DNA of 64,000 bases from Rhodomicrobium sp. R_RK_3 (GCF_002198715.1 NZ_MWLK01000032.1:116063-180062), one strand, 5' to 3'; positions 19,870 to 28,777 are shown, counted from the first letter of the stretch. Numbers and translations: made by a program. The notes: generated from the sequence alone by a model not told the origin.

Positions 19870-21129
19870 CTACCGATCGATCTCGCCGAACACGATGTCG
19901 AGCGAACCGAGGATGGCGGAGACGTCGGCGAGCATGTGGCCGCGATTCATGAAATCCATCGCCGCCAGATGCGGGTAGCCGGGAGCGCGGATCTTGCAGC
20001 GATAGGGCTTGTTGGTGCCGTCGGCGACGAGATAGACGCCGAATTCGCCCTTGGGCGCCTCCACGGCGGCGTAGACCTCGCCCTCGGGGACGTGGAAGCC
20101 CTCGGTGTAGAGCTTGAAATGGTGGATCAGCGCTTCCATCGAGCGTTTCATCTCGGCGCGGCGCGGCGGCGTGACCTTGTTGTTCGGGGCGAGCACCGGG
20201 CCGGGGCCTTCGGCATTCAGCCGCTCGATGCACTGCTTCATGATATGCACCGACTGGCGCATCTCTTCCATGCGGATCAGATAGCGGTCGAAACAGTCGC
20301 CGTTCTTGCCGACCGGGATGTCGAAATCCAGCTCGGCATAGCACTCATAAGGCTGGCTCTTGCGCAGGTCCCAGGCGCCGCCGGAGCCGCGCACCATGAC
20401 GCCGGAAAAGCCCCAGGCAAGGCAGTCCTTCAGCGCGACGACGCCGATATCGACATTGCGCTGCTTGAAGATGCGGTTGTCGGTGAGCAGGCTGTCGATG
20501 TCGGCGAGCACCACCGGGAAAGTCTCGCACCACGCGGCAATGTCGTCGATCAGCGCTTGCGGCAGGTCCTGGTGGACGCCGCCGGGTCGGAAATAATTGG
20601 CGTGCAGGCGCGAGCCCGAGGCGCGCTCGTAGAACACCATCAGCTTTTCGCGCTCCTCAAAACCCCAGAGCGGCGGGGTGAGCGCGCCGACGTCGAGCGC
20701 CTGCGTGGTGACGTTGAGCAGATGGTTGAGGATGCGGCCGATTTCGCAATAGAGCACGCGGATGAGCTGGCCGCGCCGGGGCACCTCGATCTCGAGCAGT
20801 TTTTCGATGGCGAGGCAGAAGGCGTGCTCCTGATTCATCGGCGCGACGTAATCGAGCCGGTCGAAATAGGGGATCGCCTGGAGATAGGTCTTGTATTCGA
20901 TCAGCTTTTCGGTGCCGCGATGCAAAAGGCCGATATGAGGATCGACGCGCTCGACGACTTCGCCGTCCAGTTCCAGCACGAGGCGCAGAACGCCATGCGC
21001 CGCCGGATGCTGCGGCCCGAAATTGATGGTGAAATTGCGCAATTCGACGCCGGTATCGGCCGGCGCCCCTTGCGTCTCCTCGATCACCACGGGCTTTTCG
21101 GCGGTATCCACCGCGCTTCCGTCAGCCAT
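19870..21129 (-). CDS. nuoD: NADH-quinone oxidoreductase subunit D
   Basis: A 419-residue, 49-kDa-type subunit of complex I, related to the large subunit of [NiFe] hydrogenases. It forms the quinone-binding site with NuoB. Typical segments are [39 protein letters not shown] and the C-terminal DIVFGEIDR. Start MADGSAV at 21129, six bases after the stop of a 41-codon ORF. It stands as a separate gene; nuoC is not fused. Confidence 0.97.
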   Translation of the reverse strand: MADGSAVDTAEKPVVIEETQGAPADTGVELRNFTINFGPQHPAAHGVLRLVLELDGEVVERVDPHIGLLHRGTEKLIEYKTYLQAIPYFDRLDYVAPMNQEHAFCLAIEKLLEIEVPRRGQLIRVLYCEIGRILNHLLNVTTQALDVGALTPPLWGFEEREKLMVFYERASGSRLHANYFRPGGVHQDLPQALIDDIAAWCETFPVVLADIDSLLTDNRIFKQRNVDIGVVALKDCLAWGFSGVMVRGSGGAWDLRKSQPYECYAELDFDIPVGKNGDCFDRYLIRMEEMRQSVHIMKQCIERLNAEGPGPVLAPNNKVTPPRRAEMKRSMEALIHHFKLYTEGFHVPEGEVYAAVEAPKGEFGVYLVADGTNKPYRCKIRAPGYPHLAAMDFMNRGHMLADVSAILGSLDIVFGEIDR

Positions 21130-21134
21130 TATCA

Positions 21135-21260
21135 CTACCCATCACCCACGCACTTAGCATTATAGTGCGCGGACCTTTTCTTTTTTAAGAGAACTATCGT
21201 CAATGCAAAAAACGATAGAGCTGCAATTGCGAGATTGATAACGCTCGCCGCGAAATCCAT
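21135..21260 (-). CDS. 41-residue single-pass membrane protein in the nuo operon
   Basis: The reading frame begins [20 protein letters not shown] and continues with a short hydrophobic run, then KKKRS, giving one transmembrane helix (about residues 6-25) with a positive cytoplasmic flank. Its ATG overlaps the thioesterase stop by one base (TGATG) and its stop is five bases before the nuoD ATG, so it is well placed for coupled translation. It is AT-rich compared with its neighbours (20 G/C in the 60 bases at 21181-21240). I recognise no family. The evidence is position, coupling and hydrophobic pattern only. Confidence 0.55.
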   Translation of the reverse strand: MDFAASVINLAIAALSFFALTIVLLKKKRSAHYNAKCVGDG

Positions 21261-21685
21261 CACCCGGCCGCCTTCGCCTGCTTTTCCGCGATCTTGGCGT
21301 CGAACTTGTCCCGGTTGACGATGAACCGCGCGTGATAGCCCTCGCCGATCATCTCGACGCCGTCATGCGCCATCACCTGGAACCATACCCGCCGCCCGTC
21401 GACCTCGGTCACTTCGGCCTCGACCGTCACCGTGAAACCCGCCGGGGTCGCCGCATCATGCGAGACATCGACATGCACGCCGACGCTCCCCTCGCCCTCA
21501 TCGAGGTGCGGGGCGAGCGCGTGCATGCAGGTCAGCTCCATCAGCGCGACCATGAAGCCGGTGGCGAACACCGCCGGCATGTCCTGCATCTCGGGCGAAT
21601 CGCTAAACAGATGCGGCACGGTCTTCTCGACCGGCACGACATAGGAGTAGCGCGCCTTGATGCCAGGCTGCAGCGTGGATTTCAT
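21260..21685 (-). CDS. Hotdog-fold thioesterase family protein (FlK-like)
   Basis: A 141-residue protein resembling single-domain hotdog thioesterases of the fluoroacetyl-CoA thioesterase type. Visible are SPEMQDMPAVFATGFMVALMELTCMHAL, VGVHVDVSHDAATPAGFTVTVEAEV and a C-terminal GEGYHARFIVNRDKF. Such enzymes hydrolyse small acyl-CoA esters or clear unwanted ones. The ATG at 21685 overlaps the upstream gene's TGA by three bases, indicating coupling. The substrate cannot be inferred. Its place between nuoC and nuoD is unusual. Confidence 0.75.
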   Translation of the reverse strand: MKSTLQPGIKARYSYVVPVEKTVPHLFSDSPEMQDMPAVFATGFMVALMELTCMHALAPHLDEGEGSVGVHVDVSHDAATPAGFTVTVEAEVTEVDGRRVWFQVMAHDGVEMIGEGYHARFIVNRDKFDAKIAEKQAKAAG

Positions 21686-21975
21686 CTCTTGGCCTGGTCC
21701 TCGTCGAACTCGTCGTCGTCCCACTCGCGGTCTTCCGGGCCGACATAATTGTCCTCGACATCACCGGCCGTCACCGGCTTGCCGATCACGGTCTGGATCA
21801 TGGCGGCGATGGCGGCCGTCGATTTGCCTGCTTCCTGCAGCATCTCGATCTCGTCGCTGGCCATCGCGATCACGTCGGCAAGGTCGAACGTCTCTTCCTT
21901 GGCGCCGGCGGCCTCGCGGAGCGCCTTCTGCACGGCAAGGGCTTCGGCCAATGTAAAAATCGCCTCGGTCGTCAT
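21682..21975 (-). CDS. Hypothetical acidic protein between nuoC and the thioesterase gene
   Basis: A 97-residue soluble protein with a helical first half (EALAVQKALREAAGAKEET, DLADVIAMASDEIEMLQEAG) and a very acidic tail (EDREWDDDEFDEDQAKR). The ATG at 21975 (MTTEAIF) is preferred over one six codons earlier. Its stop overlaps the thioesterase start (ATGA type), so the two are probably made together. No family is recognised and no catalytic motif is visible. Confidence 0.6.
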   Translation of the reverse strand: MTTEAIFTLAEALAVQKALREAAGAKEETFDLADVIAMASDEIEMLQEAGKSTAAIAAMIQTVIGKPVTAGDVEDNYVGPEDREWDDDEFDEDQAKR

Positions 21976-21996
21976 TCTGGGCGTCTCCCTCAAGCG

Positions 21997-22602
21997 CTAG
22001 GAGTTGGAAGCTTTTTCATCGCCGGGAAGGTTGTATTCGGCGCCTTCCCAGGGGCTGAGAAAATCGAAATTGCGGAATTCCTGCGGCAGTTTCACGGGCT
22101 CGTAGATGACCCGCTTCTGCTCTTCGCTATAGCGCACTTCAACGAAGCCGGTCAGCGGGAAATCCTTGCGCAAAGGATGCCCCTGGAAGCCATAGTCGGT
22201 GAGGATGCGGCGCAGGTCGGGATGACCGGAAAACAGGATGCCGTAGAGGTCGAACGCCTCGCGCTCATACCAGTTGGCGGCCGGATAGATGGAGACGGCG
22301 CTCGGCACCGGCATGGAATCGTCGGTCTGCAATTTGAGCCGGATGCGGTGATTGAGCTGCGGGCTGAGCAGATGATAGACGACATCGAAGCGCAAGGGGC
22401 GGCCGGGATAATCGACGCCGCAAATGTCCATGAGCTGGGTGAACAGGCAGCGCGGATCGTCGCGCAGATAGCGCAGGACATTGGCGATCTGGTCGCGCGC
22501 GACGCTCAGCGTCAGCTCGCCATGCGCGATATGCCAGCTCTCGATGGCCTGGCTGTGAGCCTGCGCCAGCGCGGCGCCGAGTTCCTTGAGCTTTTCTTCC
22601 AT
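21997..22602 (-). CDS. nuoC: NADH-quinone oxidoreductase subunit C
   Basis: A 201-residue, 30-kDa-type subunit of the complex I connecting module. The family signature [42 protein letters not shown] is clearly present at about residues 108-150. The length fits separate alphaproteobacterial NuoC. It begins immediately after the stop of the 139-residue membrane protein gene, with no gap. Confidence 0.96.
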   Translation of the reverse strand: MEEKLKELGAALAQAHSQAIESWHIAHGELTLSVARDQIANVLRYLRDDPRCLFTQLMDICGVDYPGRPLRFDVVYHLLSPQLNHRIRLKLQTDDSMPVPSAVSIYPAANWYEREAFDLYGILFSGHPDLRRILTDYGFQGHPLRKDFPLTGFVEVRYSEEQKRVIYEPVKLPQEFRNFDFLSPWEGAEYNLPGDEKASNS

Positions 22603-23022
22603 CTATTCGTAACTCTCTCTCAAGCCCAGCCTTCTGCCTGCGAACCAGTAAGCCAATAACAAAGCCAAGTTCAAAAAGCCAAAAACAGCGAACAAACCCA
22701 ATGCGGCAATGCCATGAAGCGGACCATAGACGAGACGCTCAAAACTATCCCAGGTACAGCCTATCCAACATGACCATAAAGCAGCCCAAACAAGTGCAAA
22801 TAGGAACACAACCCCAAATATTGAAGAAACGACAAGACCCAGAGTCAGCATTACGTCATATTTATACAGGAAGAAGTAATAAGCGGAACCCATCCAAACC
22901 GCCGCGAGTGCTCCCATCTTGAAGAGCTCCGAGCTGGCCCCGTCGGACACGGTCGACAGGAACGGCAGGGTCAACAACGCGGCTGTGAAATGATGGCACA
23001 CCGTATAGGCGGACCTTGCCAT
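22603..23022 (-). CDS. Hypothetical four-helix membrane protein inserted between nuoB and nuoC
   Basis: A 139-residue protein with four hydrophobic segments (about residues 8-24, 36-53, 58-84 and 105-127) and the cysteine pair WSCWIGC in the third loop. Start MARSAYT at 23022; its stop directly abuts the nuoC start. Base use differs from the nuo genes: 22741-22860 holds 51 G/C of 120, against roughly two thirds around it. This indicates recent acquisition. It splits nuoB from nuoC, which are normally adjacent. No family is recognised. Confidence 0.65.
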   Translation of the reverse strand: MARSAYTVCHHFTAALLTLPFLSTVSDGASSELFKMGALAAVWMGSAYYFFLYKYDVMLTLGLVVSSIFGVVFLFALVWAALWSCWIGCTWDSFERLVYGPLHGIAALGLFAVFGFLNLALLLAYWFAGRRLGLRESYE

Positions 23023-23042
23023 TACTTCCCCCCATGGCAAAC

Positions 23043-23633
23043 TTACCGCTCGATCGTACCCGTCCGCCTGATCTTCTTCTGCAGCAGCATGACGCCGTAA
23101 ACCAAAGCTTCGGCGCTCGGCGGGCAGCCGGGCACATAGATGTCGACGGGCACCACCCGGTCGCAGCCGCGCACCACCGAATAGGAATAGTGGTAATAGC
23201 CGCCGCCATTGGCGCAGGAGCCCATCGAGATCACGTAGCGCGGCTCGGCCATCTGGTCGTAGACCTTGCGGATCGCGGGCGCCATCTTGTTGCACAGCGT
23301 GCCGGCGACGATCATCACATCGGACTGGCGGGGGCTGGCGCGCGGCGCGAAGCCGAAGCGCTCCAGGTCATAGCGCGGCATCGAGGCCTGGATCATTTCC
23401 ACGGCGCAGCAGGCCAAGCCGAAGGTCATCCACATCAACGACCCGGTGCGCGCCCATTGGATCAAATCGTCGGCCGAAGTGACGAGGAAGCCGCGATCGG
23501 CCAGCTCGCCCGTGACGTCGGCGAAGAACGGATCGTTGCGCGGCGCGCCGGCGCCTGCCACCGGAGCAATCGGACGACCGCCCGCATCGCGCAAGGGTCC
23601 GCCTGCCTCTTTCGGGTTCGTGATCAATCCCAT
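23043..23633 (-). CDS. nuoB: NADH-quinone oxidoreductase subunit B
   Basis: A 196-residue PSST-type subunit that holds cluster N2, the last iron-sulfur centre before quinone. The cluster ligands appear as the vicinal pair in GLACCAVEM, then GSCANGGG and [10 protein letters not shown]. Start [11 protein letters not shown] at 23633, overlapping the nuoA stop by ten bases. The N-terminal extension of about 45 residues is rather long and Pro/Gly-rich, as in some Hyphomicrobiales. Confidence 0.97.
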   Translation of the reverse strand: MGLITNPKEAGGPLRDAGGRPIAPVAGAGAPRNDPFFADVTGELADRGFLVTSADDLIQWARTGSLMWMTFGLACCAVEMIQASMPRYDLERFGFAPRASPRQSDVMIVAGTLCNKMAPAIRKVYDQMAEPRYVISMGSCANGGGYYHYSYSVVRGCDRVVPVDIYVPGCPPSAEALVYGVMLLQKKIRRTGTIER

Positions 23634-23989
23634 TCGAGCGCACCTTTCCGCCACTCATAGACAAAGCCGATGGTCAGCACGCCGAGGAAGCCCATCATCG
23701 ACCAGAAGCCGAACAAACCCGCCTCCTTGAACGAAATCGCCCAGGGGAAAAGGAAGGCGACTTCCAGATCGAAAATGATGAACAGGATCGACACCAGATA
23801 GAAGCGGATGTCGAATTTCATCCGCGCATCGTCGAAGGCGGGAAAGCCGCATTCATAGGCGGAGACCTTTTCCGAATCCGGATGGTTCGGCGCGATCAGG
23901 AACGGCGCGGCCAGGAGGGCCAGGCCGATGAACATCGCCACGCCGAAAAAGATCACCAAGGGCAGATAGTCCGCGAGAAGGAGATTCAT
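23624..23989 (-). CDS. nuoA: NADH-quinone oxidoreductase subunit A
   Basis: A 121-residue, three-helix subunit (ND3 counterpart) and the first gene of the nuo operon. The conserved loop with its cysteine is seen in [45 protein letters not shown]. The ATG at 23989 (MNLLLADY) follows GAAGGAG-like sequence. The 148 bases upstream to the BKACE gene should hold the operon promoter, but I could not fix a -35/-10 pair. Confidence 0.96.
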   Translation of the reverse strand: MNLLLADYLPLVIFFGVAMFIGLALLAAPFLIAPNHPDSEKVSAYECGFPAFDDARMKFDIRFYLVSILFIIFDLEVAFLFPWAISFKEAGLFGFWSMMGFLGVLTIGFVYEWRKGALEWD

Positions 23990-24137
23990 GGTCCACCGCG
24001 TTCCAGCCGAGCGTTCCCGCACCTTCGCGGCCGCAACCGGCTTCAAATCTCATTGGCTAGGGCTTAACCGAGAGCGCCTGGAGGCGCAAGTGCCGCTTTC
24101 GCCTTTCCTGAAGGCGAAGATAGACCCGCCGGCCCGA

Positions 24138-24983
24138 TTATCCAATGCGCCATAACGCGCGGGCGTCGGCGGGCGCGGCGAGGTTGACATGCAGCGCCTT
24201 CAGCATCGCGGCCGTGGCGCCGATCAGCTCGGCATTGCTTTGGGCGACTTCACCGCTGGCGAGGTAGAAATTGTTCTCGAAACCCGCCCGCACATGGCCG
24301 CCGAGCAGCGCGGCAAGCGCGGCGCAGCGCCCTTCATTCGGCCCGAAGGCGCAGACCATCCAATCGCGGAAGGGCAGCGTCTCGACGCCGAGAAAGCCGA
24401 GCAGGTCGACGGGATTGCTGCGCTGGTCGGCGCTGTAGCGGCCGAGCACGAACAGCACCGAGAGCGCCGAGGCATCGACGTCGCCCTGCCGCGCCCAAGC
24501 CAGCAGCCGGTTCAGGTCCGCCCGGTCATAGAGGATGATTTGCGGCGCGATGCGCTCCTTGCGCATCCATCCAAGCAGCGCCGCGAATTCGGCGGCGTCG
24601 CACTCCTCCGGCGCGATTTCCCGCAAGGCGAGCGACACGGCTTCCGGGCGCACGGCTTTCAGCGCCTCGATTTGCGCCTCGCGGCCGAAAATGCCGCCGG
24701 ATTCGGTCGTCATCTGCAGCACCATTTCGGGGCCGACAATGGGACGCAGCTTATCGAACAGTTCCGCATAGGCATCCGCGTCCAGGCTGTGGCGGCCGTC
24801 GCGGTCGCGCACATGCAGATGCAGCACGCTGGCGCCCGCGTCGCGCCATTCGGCGGCCTCGCGGAGAATCTCGTCGCGGGTCAGGGGGATGGCCGGATGG
24901 TCGGCCTTGCCGCGCCGGCTGCCATTCGGCGCCACGGCAAGGATGGTCCTGGCTTGTTCTTGCTTCTCGTTCGTGCCGCTCAT
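24138..24983 (-). CDS. BKACE family beta-keto acid cleavage enzyme (DUF849)
   Basis: A 281-residue TIM-barrel enzyme of the BKACE family (3-keto-5-aminohexanoate cleavage enzyme, Kce). These enzymes condense a beta-keto acid with acetyl-CoA and release acetoacetate and a new CoA ester. The zinc ligands are recognisable in VLHLHVRD, with TTESGG and the late GHVRAGFENN. It is divergent from a class III aminotransferase gene with 117 bases between them, so the pair probably shares a catabolic route for an amino acid. Family members differ in substrate and this one cannot be assigned. Confidence 0.85.
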   Translation of the reverse strand: MSGTNEKQEQARTILAVAPNGSRRGKADHPAIPLTRDEILREAAEWRDAGASVLHLHVRDRDGRHSLDADAYAELFDKLRPIVGPEMVLQMTTESGGIFGREAQIEALKAVRPEAVSLALREIAPEECDAAEFAALLGWMRKERIAPQIILYDRADLNRLLAWARQGDVDASALSVLFVLGRYSADQRSNPVDLLGFLGVETLPFRDWMVCAFGPNEGRCAALAALLGGHVRAGFENNFYLASGEVAQSNAELIGATAAMLKALHVNLAAPADARALWRIG

Positions 24984-25100
24984 TCCACCCGCCTTTGTTG
25001 TGCTTTCGGCAAGCTTACGGGCGTTGTCAGGCGGAATGGAAGAGTCTAAGTCTGTTTTTCGCTAATATTTTGCTCGAACCCCGTCAGCGAAGGCCCCGCC

Positions 25101-26444
25101 ATGACCCGCATTCTGCATCGGAGCCTGGCGAATACGCCCCCGGCCGCCGTCTCCGCCAAGGGCGCGACCATCACCGACAGCGACGGCAAGGTCTATATCG
25201 ACGCCTCCTCCGGCGCGGCAGTTTCCTGCCTCGGGCACAACCATCCCGAGGTGCTGGCGGCGATGCGGGCGCAGATGGAGAAGGTCGCTTACGCCCATAC
25301 CAGCTTCTTCACCACCGACGTTGCCGAGGAATTGGCGGACGATCTCGTCGCCCATGCGCCCGCCGGCATCAGCCATGTCTATTTCGTCAGCGGCGGCTCG
25401 GAGGCGGTCGAGGCGGCGCTGAAGATGGCGAGGCAATATTTCGTCGAGACCGGCGAGCCGGAGCGGCGCTTCTTCATCGGCCGCAGGCAGAGCTATCACG
25501 GCAATACGCTCGGCGCGCTGGCGGTCGGCGGCAATGAATGGCGCAGGAAGCAATTCGCCCCGCTGCTGATCGAGACGCACCATGTCTCGGCCTCGTACGA
25601 TTATCGCGGCCGCGCGCCCGGCGAGACGCCGGAGGCTTATGGCGAGCGGCTGGCGGCGGAGCTGGAGGCCAAGATCGCCGAGCTGGGGCCGAAAAATGTC
25701 ATCGGCTTCATCGCCGAGACCGTCGGCGGCGCGACATCGGGGGCGCTGACGCCGGCGCCCGGCTATTTCGCCCGCATCCGCGAGATTTGCGACCGGCACG
25801 GCATATTGCTGATCCTCGACGAAGTGATGTGCGGCATGGGCCGGACCGGCACGCTGCACGCCTGCGAGCAGGAAGGCATCGCGCCGGACCTAATGACCAT
25901 CGCGAAGGGGCTCGGCGGCGGCTTCGCCGCGATGGGGGCGACTTTGGTGTCGCGCAAGGTGATGGAGGCTTTTCTCGGCGGCTCGAAGCTGTTCCAGCAT
26001 GGGCATACCTATCTGGGGCATCCGGTCGCCTGCGCCGCGGCGCTCGAAGTGCAGAAGATCATCCGGCGCGACAGGCTTTTGGACAATGTCCGCTGGACCG
26101 GCGGCGTGCTGTCGGAGCGATTGCAGGAGCGTTTTGGCAACCACCATCATATTGGCGATATCAGGGGGCGCGGCCTGTTCCAGGCCATCGAACTGGTCGC
26201 GGACCGGGCGACGAAAGCGCCGTTCGATCCGGGCTTGCGGCTGCACGCCAAGATCAAATCGGAAGCGATGGCGCGCGGCCTGATGGTCTACCCGATGGGC
26301 GGCACCATCGACGGCGTCCGCGGCGACCACGTGCTGATCGCCCCGCCTTTCATCGGCGATGACATGCTGATGGGCACCATCGTCGAGCGGCTGGGGGAGG
26401 CAGTCGACGCGGCGCTGTCAGGCCGCGATCATGGCCTCACTTGA
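25101..26444 (+). CDS. Class III (omega) aminotransferase
   Basis: A 447-residue PLP enzyme of the aspartate aminotransferase family, subgroup III (beta-alanine/omega-amino acid transaminase type). Visible are YIDASSGAAVSCLGHNHPEV, the PLP contact FVSGGSEAVE, LILDEVMCGMGRTG with the cofactor aspartate at residue 240, and the Schiff-base lysine in IAKGLGGG (Lys269). It should move an amino group from an omega- or beta-amino acid to pyruvate or 2-oxoglutarate. The divergent BKACE gene suggests that the keto product is cleaved next. Its last 27 bases overlap the end of the convergent radical SAM gene. Confidence 0.88.
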   Translation: MTRILHRSLANTPPAAVSAKGATITDSDGKVYIDASSGAAVSCLGHNHPEVLAAMRAQMEKVAYAHTSFFTTDVAEELADDLVAHAPAGISHVYFVSGGSEAVEAALKMARQYFVETGEPERRFFIGRRQSYHGNTLGALAVGGNEWRRKQFAPLLIETHHVSASYDYRGRAPGETPEAYGERLAAELEAKIAELGPKNVIGFIAETVGGATSGALTPAPGYFARIREICDRHGILLILDEVMCGMGRTGTLHACEQEGIAPDLMTIAKGLGGGFAAMGATLVSRKVMEAFLGGSKLFQHGHTYLGHPVACAAALEVQKIIRRDRLLDNVRWTGGVLSERLQERFGNHHHIGDIRGRGLFQAIELVADRATKAPFDPGLRLHAKIKSEAMARGLMVYPMGGTIDGVRGDHVLIAPPFIGDDMLMGTIVERLGEAVDAALSGRDHGLT

Positions 26445-27407
26445 CAGGGGATTCAGAAGTCCGGCCACGAAGGCGTCGATGGCCTCGACATCGTCTGGCA
26501 GCTTCAGGTTCATCGACGTGCCGTTGCGTATCGTATCCAGCGTTTCGATGCGGCCTGAGGCGTCCGCCCGGATAAGCCGCGCCGGGGTCTTGGGTGTGGC
26601 GACGGCAATGCCGGTTGCGCGAAGCGCGTCGGTCCAATCGCCCAGCACACCGAATTCATCGGCGAACTTCAAGGCAACGCCGCTGCTGCGGGCACGCTGC
26701 AGCAAGGCGGTCGCAGTGGAAGGCAGATCACGGATGATTTTTGGATGAACTCTCAACTGCGTCGATCGCCCCGTTACCAGGAGCGGCGAAACGATGACCT
26801 GTTTGACTGAGCGTTCGGCCGCGAAATCGATGATATCGCAAATCGTCTGCCGATTTTGCGGCATGAGCGTCGTGGCGATGATCAGCCCGTCTCGCAAAAT
26901 CTGCGAATGCATGACGGCCTCGATGCCGGCCTGTATGCGGGTAAATGCTCCCTCGCGCCGCCTGATTAAATCGTGCCCCGGACCAATAGCGTCCAAACTT
27001 ACAAGTATCTTCAAATTATCAAATTGTTCGAGATCTAGAACATATCTTTCAAGATCATATCCGTTTGTGATCAAAGCGGTCGGAACTTTTGCCTTTGTCG
27101 CCCTGGCCAAGAATGCCTGGGTATAGGGCCAAGCTTTTGGCTGCAGCGGCTCGTCGCCAACGATCGCGGCACCGCCTAAAACGCCCGCCCGGGACACGCT
27201 ATCCAGCAACCCGGTCAGGTGACGAGGTGTGAGCGTGGACGTTTCACTCCGCTCATCTCTTTGATTAACAAAGCAAAAAGGGCAATCCAGAGTGCATCCG
27301 CCGGGTAGCACGGCCGTAACGATAACCCCGCTCGGGGGGCAGTAATCATAGCTTGATAAGAAAGCTGTTAGAGCTGCTGCACCCATGCTAATCCCCGTCG
27401 TATTCAT
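26418..27407 (-). CDS. Radical SAM domain protein of unknown function
   Basis: A 329-residue protein with the radical SAM [4Fe-4S] signature CTLDCPFCF (Cys37, Cys41, Cys44), followed by GGAAIVGDEPLQPKAW (the GGE-like SAM contact) and the strands ALITNGYDLERYV and ILVSLDAIGPGH. There is no SPASM-type cysteine cluster at the C-terminus, so it looks like a single-cluster enzyme with a C-terminal extension of about 100 residues. The ATG at 27407 lies two bases after the upstream stop without a clear ribosome site. The ATG at 27386, behind GGGG, is an alternative. Parts are strikingly AT-rich (16 G/C in 27001-27060). The reaction cannot be inferred. Confidence 0.85.
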   Translation of the reverse strand: MNTTGISMGAAALTAFLSSYDYCPPSGVIVTAVLPGGCTLDCPFCFVNQRDERSETSTLTPRHLTGLLDSVSRAGVLGGAAIVGDEPLQPKAWPYTQAFLARATKAKVPTALITNGYDLERYVLDLEQFDNLKILVSLDAIGPGHDLIRRREGAFTRIQAGIEAVMHSQILRDGLIIATTLMPQNRQTICDIIDFAAERSVKQVIVSPLLVTGRSTQLRVHPKIIRDLPSTATALLQRARSSGVALKFADEFGVLGDWTDALRATGIAVATPKTPARLIRADASGRIETLDTIRNGTSMNLKLPDDVEAIDAFVAGLLNPLSSEAMIAA

Positions 27408-27409
27408 TT

Positions 27410-28723
27410 TTAATGAAGGTTAAACGCGCGCTGGCTGGGAAGAGCCAAGAATTCTTCGAAGGTCAATACTTTCCAGCCTGAAAGGGTTCCAGGCGACTCT
27501 CCAGCGGCAGATAACAATTTTTTTACAGGCTCGTCAAGGCCGGGAATTAACGAGCGTAAAGGTAGAAGCGGGTAACGTGCTGCAATCCACTTGCCTTCTT
27601 CTCGCCGCTCTGGAATACAGGTCAAGTAATACGTAATAGTTCCACCGTCAGAGGTGGCAGCCAAAAATTGATAGTCTTTCGCACCATGTATTCTCATTTG
27701 CTTGTGGATATACTTGTCCATCTGCAAAGCGGCAAGCCTGGCTGGGGATTGCGCCGGCAGGGAATCCGCCAAACGCGTCGGCATGATGAGATCCTCGGGC
27801 ACCCTATAACCGGACGCGTCAAGTTCTTCGCGGCCCTCGGTTTTTACCAGGAATTTTACGGCATCAGAAAATTCCGCGCGCCCGATTTCCGGGTTGTTGC
27901 GAGCCAGCCGCTCGAAGGCGGCACGGTAGATGGCCTCACCGGTTGCCCGTTGGCGCGATCTGGCGTCGAGATAGGATAGTGCGAATGGCCTCATTAAATA
28001 GACGAAGCGGGGCCGTTTCTCCATGTTCCTGTGGCGAATAAACAATTCGAGCATGGAGAAGGAACTGAAGAAATGTTCTTCATCCCAACTATGGGCATGC
28101 GCCGTATCGACGGGGAAAAGAATGTCATGGCCTTTTTCGGCGTAATGGCGGCAGACCGCCTCCGAGGAATAGCCTGGCGCCGGAAGTATCGATATTTGAT
28201 CTTGAGGCCTGCCATTAAAGCTGAAGATCTTGTCTAGAATATTCTCGCGGCACTTTTGGAATTGATCGCAATGCAGGGCGCAGCTCGCCGGACGCGTTTC
28301 CTCCCTGCGCAAGAGCGGGCAGACGCACAGCGTCTTGTCCATGTCATCTGTCCAATTCTCGAGCATCACCGTGAGTAAGGCCTGGGCTTTCCTGCGGTCG
28401 ATCTGAGTCGTGCCGTTGATCCAGTTACGGAACGTCTTTTCGGCGATTGTGGTATGCCGATCCGCGTAGGCTCTCTCGAAAATACTCTTGTAACGGGCAT
28501 CACCGCTTTGCCGGGATCGCTGGCGCCATACCAGTTGAAGGTCATGCAGCAGCGCGCCCGGAAACAGATCGTAGCGCGACGGCAACTCACCGGCGTTCTG
28601 TGCGAGATTTCGCATGATCTGCTCTAAATATGCGGCGCGACGTGATCTCGCCTCGGCAGGCGAAACCAGGTTCTCGTCCTGGTCAAAAGAATCGAATGGC
28701 ACGGAAACTTGTCCGTCTATCAC
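27410..28723 (-). CDS. HTH and cysteine-cluster protein, partner of the radical SAM gene
   Basis: A 437-residue protein I do not recognise. Residues about 88-120 look like a helix-turn-helix (TIAEKTFRNWINGTTQIDRRKAQALL). They are followed by a compact cysteine cluster at 133, 135, 148, 152 and 158 (CVCP, SCALHC, QKC), suited to zinc or an Fe-S cluster. The remainder is an alpha/beta region (ISILPAPGYSSEAVCRHYAEKGHDILFPVD, RPRFVYLMRPFALSYLDARS) without known motifs. The GTG start at 28723 lies inside a palindrome at 28722-28746; a GTG seven codons later is possible. The stop is two bases before the radical SAM start, so the two form an operon. A transcription regulator or a substrate-presenting partner are both open. 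Confidence 0.65.
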   Translation of the reverse strand: MIDGQVSVPFDSFDQDENLVSPAEARSRRAAYLEQIMRNLAQNAGELPSRYDLFPGALLHDLQLVWRQRSRQSGDARYKSIFERAYADRHTTIAEKTFRNWINGTTQIDRRKAQALLTVMLENWTDDMDKTLCVCPLLRREETRPASCALHCDQFQKCRENILDKIFSFNGRPQDQISILPAPGYSSEAVCRHYAEKGHDILFPVDTAHAHSWDEEHFFSSFSMLELFIRHRNMEKRPRFVYLMRPFALSYLDARSRQRATGEAIYRAAFERLARNNPEIGRAEFSDAVKFLVKTEGREELDASGYRVPEDLIMPTRLADSLPAQSPARLAALQMDKYIHKQMRIHGAKDYQFLAATSDGGTITYYLTCIPERREEGKWIAARYPLLPLRSLIPGLDEPVKKLLSAAGESPGTLSGWKVLTFEEFLALPSQRAFNLH

Positions 28724-28746
28724 ATATTACGAAACGCGCAATATGT
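28722..28746 (-). promoter_or_regulatory. Candidate operator: inverted repeat at the start of the HTH gene
   Basis: ACATATT and AATATGT form a perfect 7-base inverted repeat with an 11-base spacer. The minus-strand copy contains TAATAT, which could serve as a -10 element. The site covers the proposed GTG start of the HTH protein gene, so it would suit self-repression, or it may mean the true start is the next GTG. No experimental motif is known to me. Confidence 0.4.
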
Positions 28747-28777
28747 CATTTTACGCGTCATGGGGCAAGGTCCATGG

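Noticed and set aside
26418..27407. Prokaryotic viperin assignment for the radical SAM protein
   Set aside because: The motif CTLDCPFCF shares the CxxxCxxC layout, but the asparagine-rich context and other viperin segments are missing, and no nucleotide kinase is linked.
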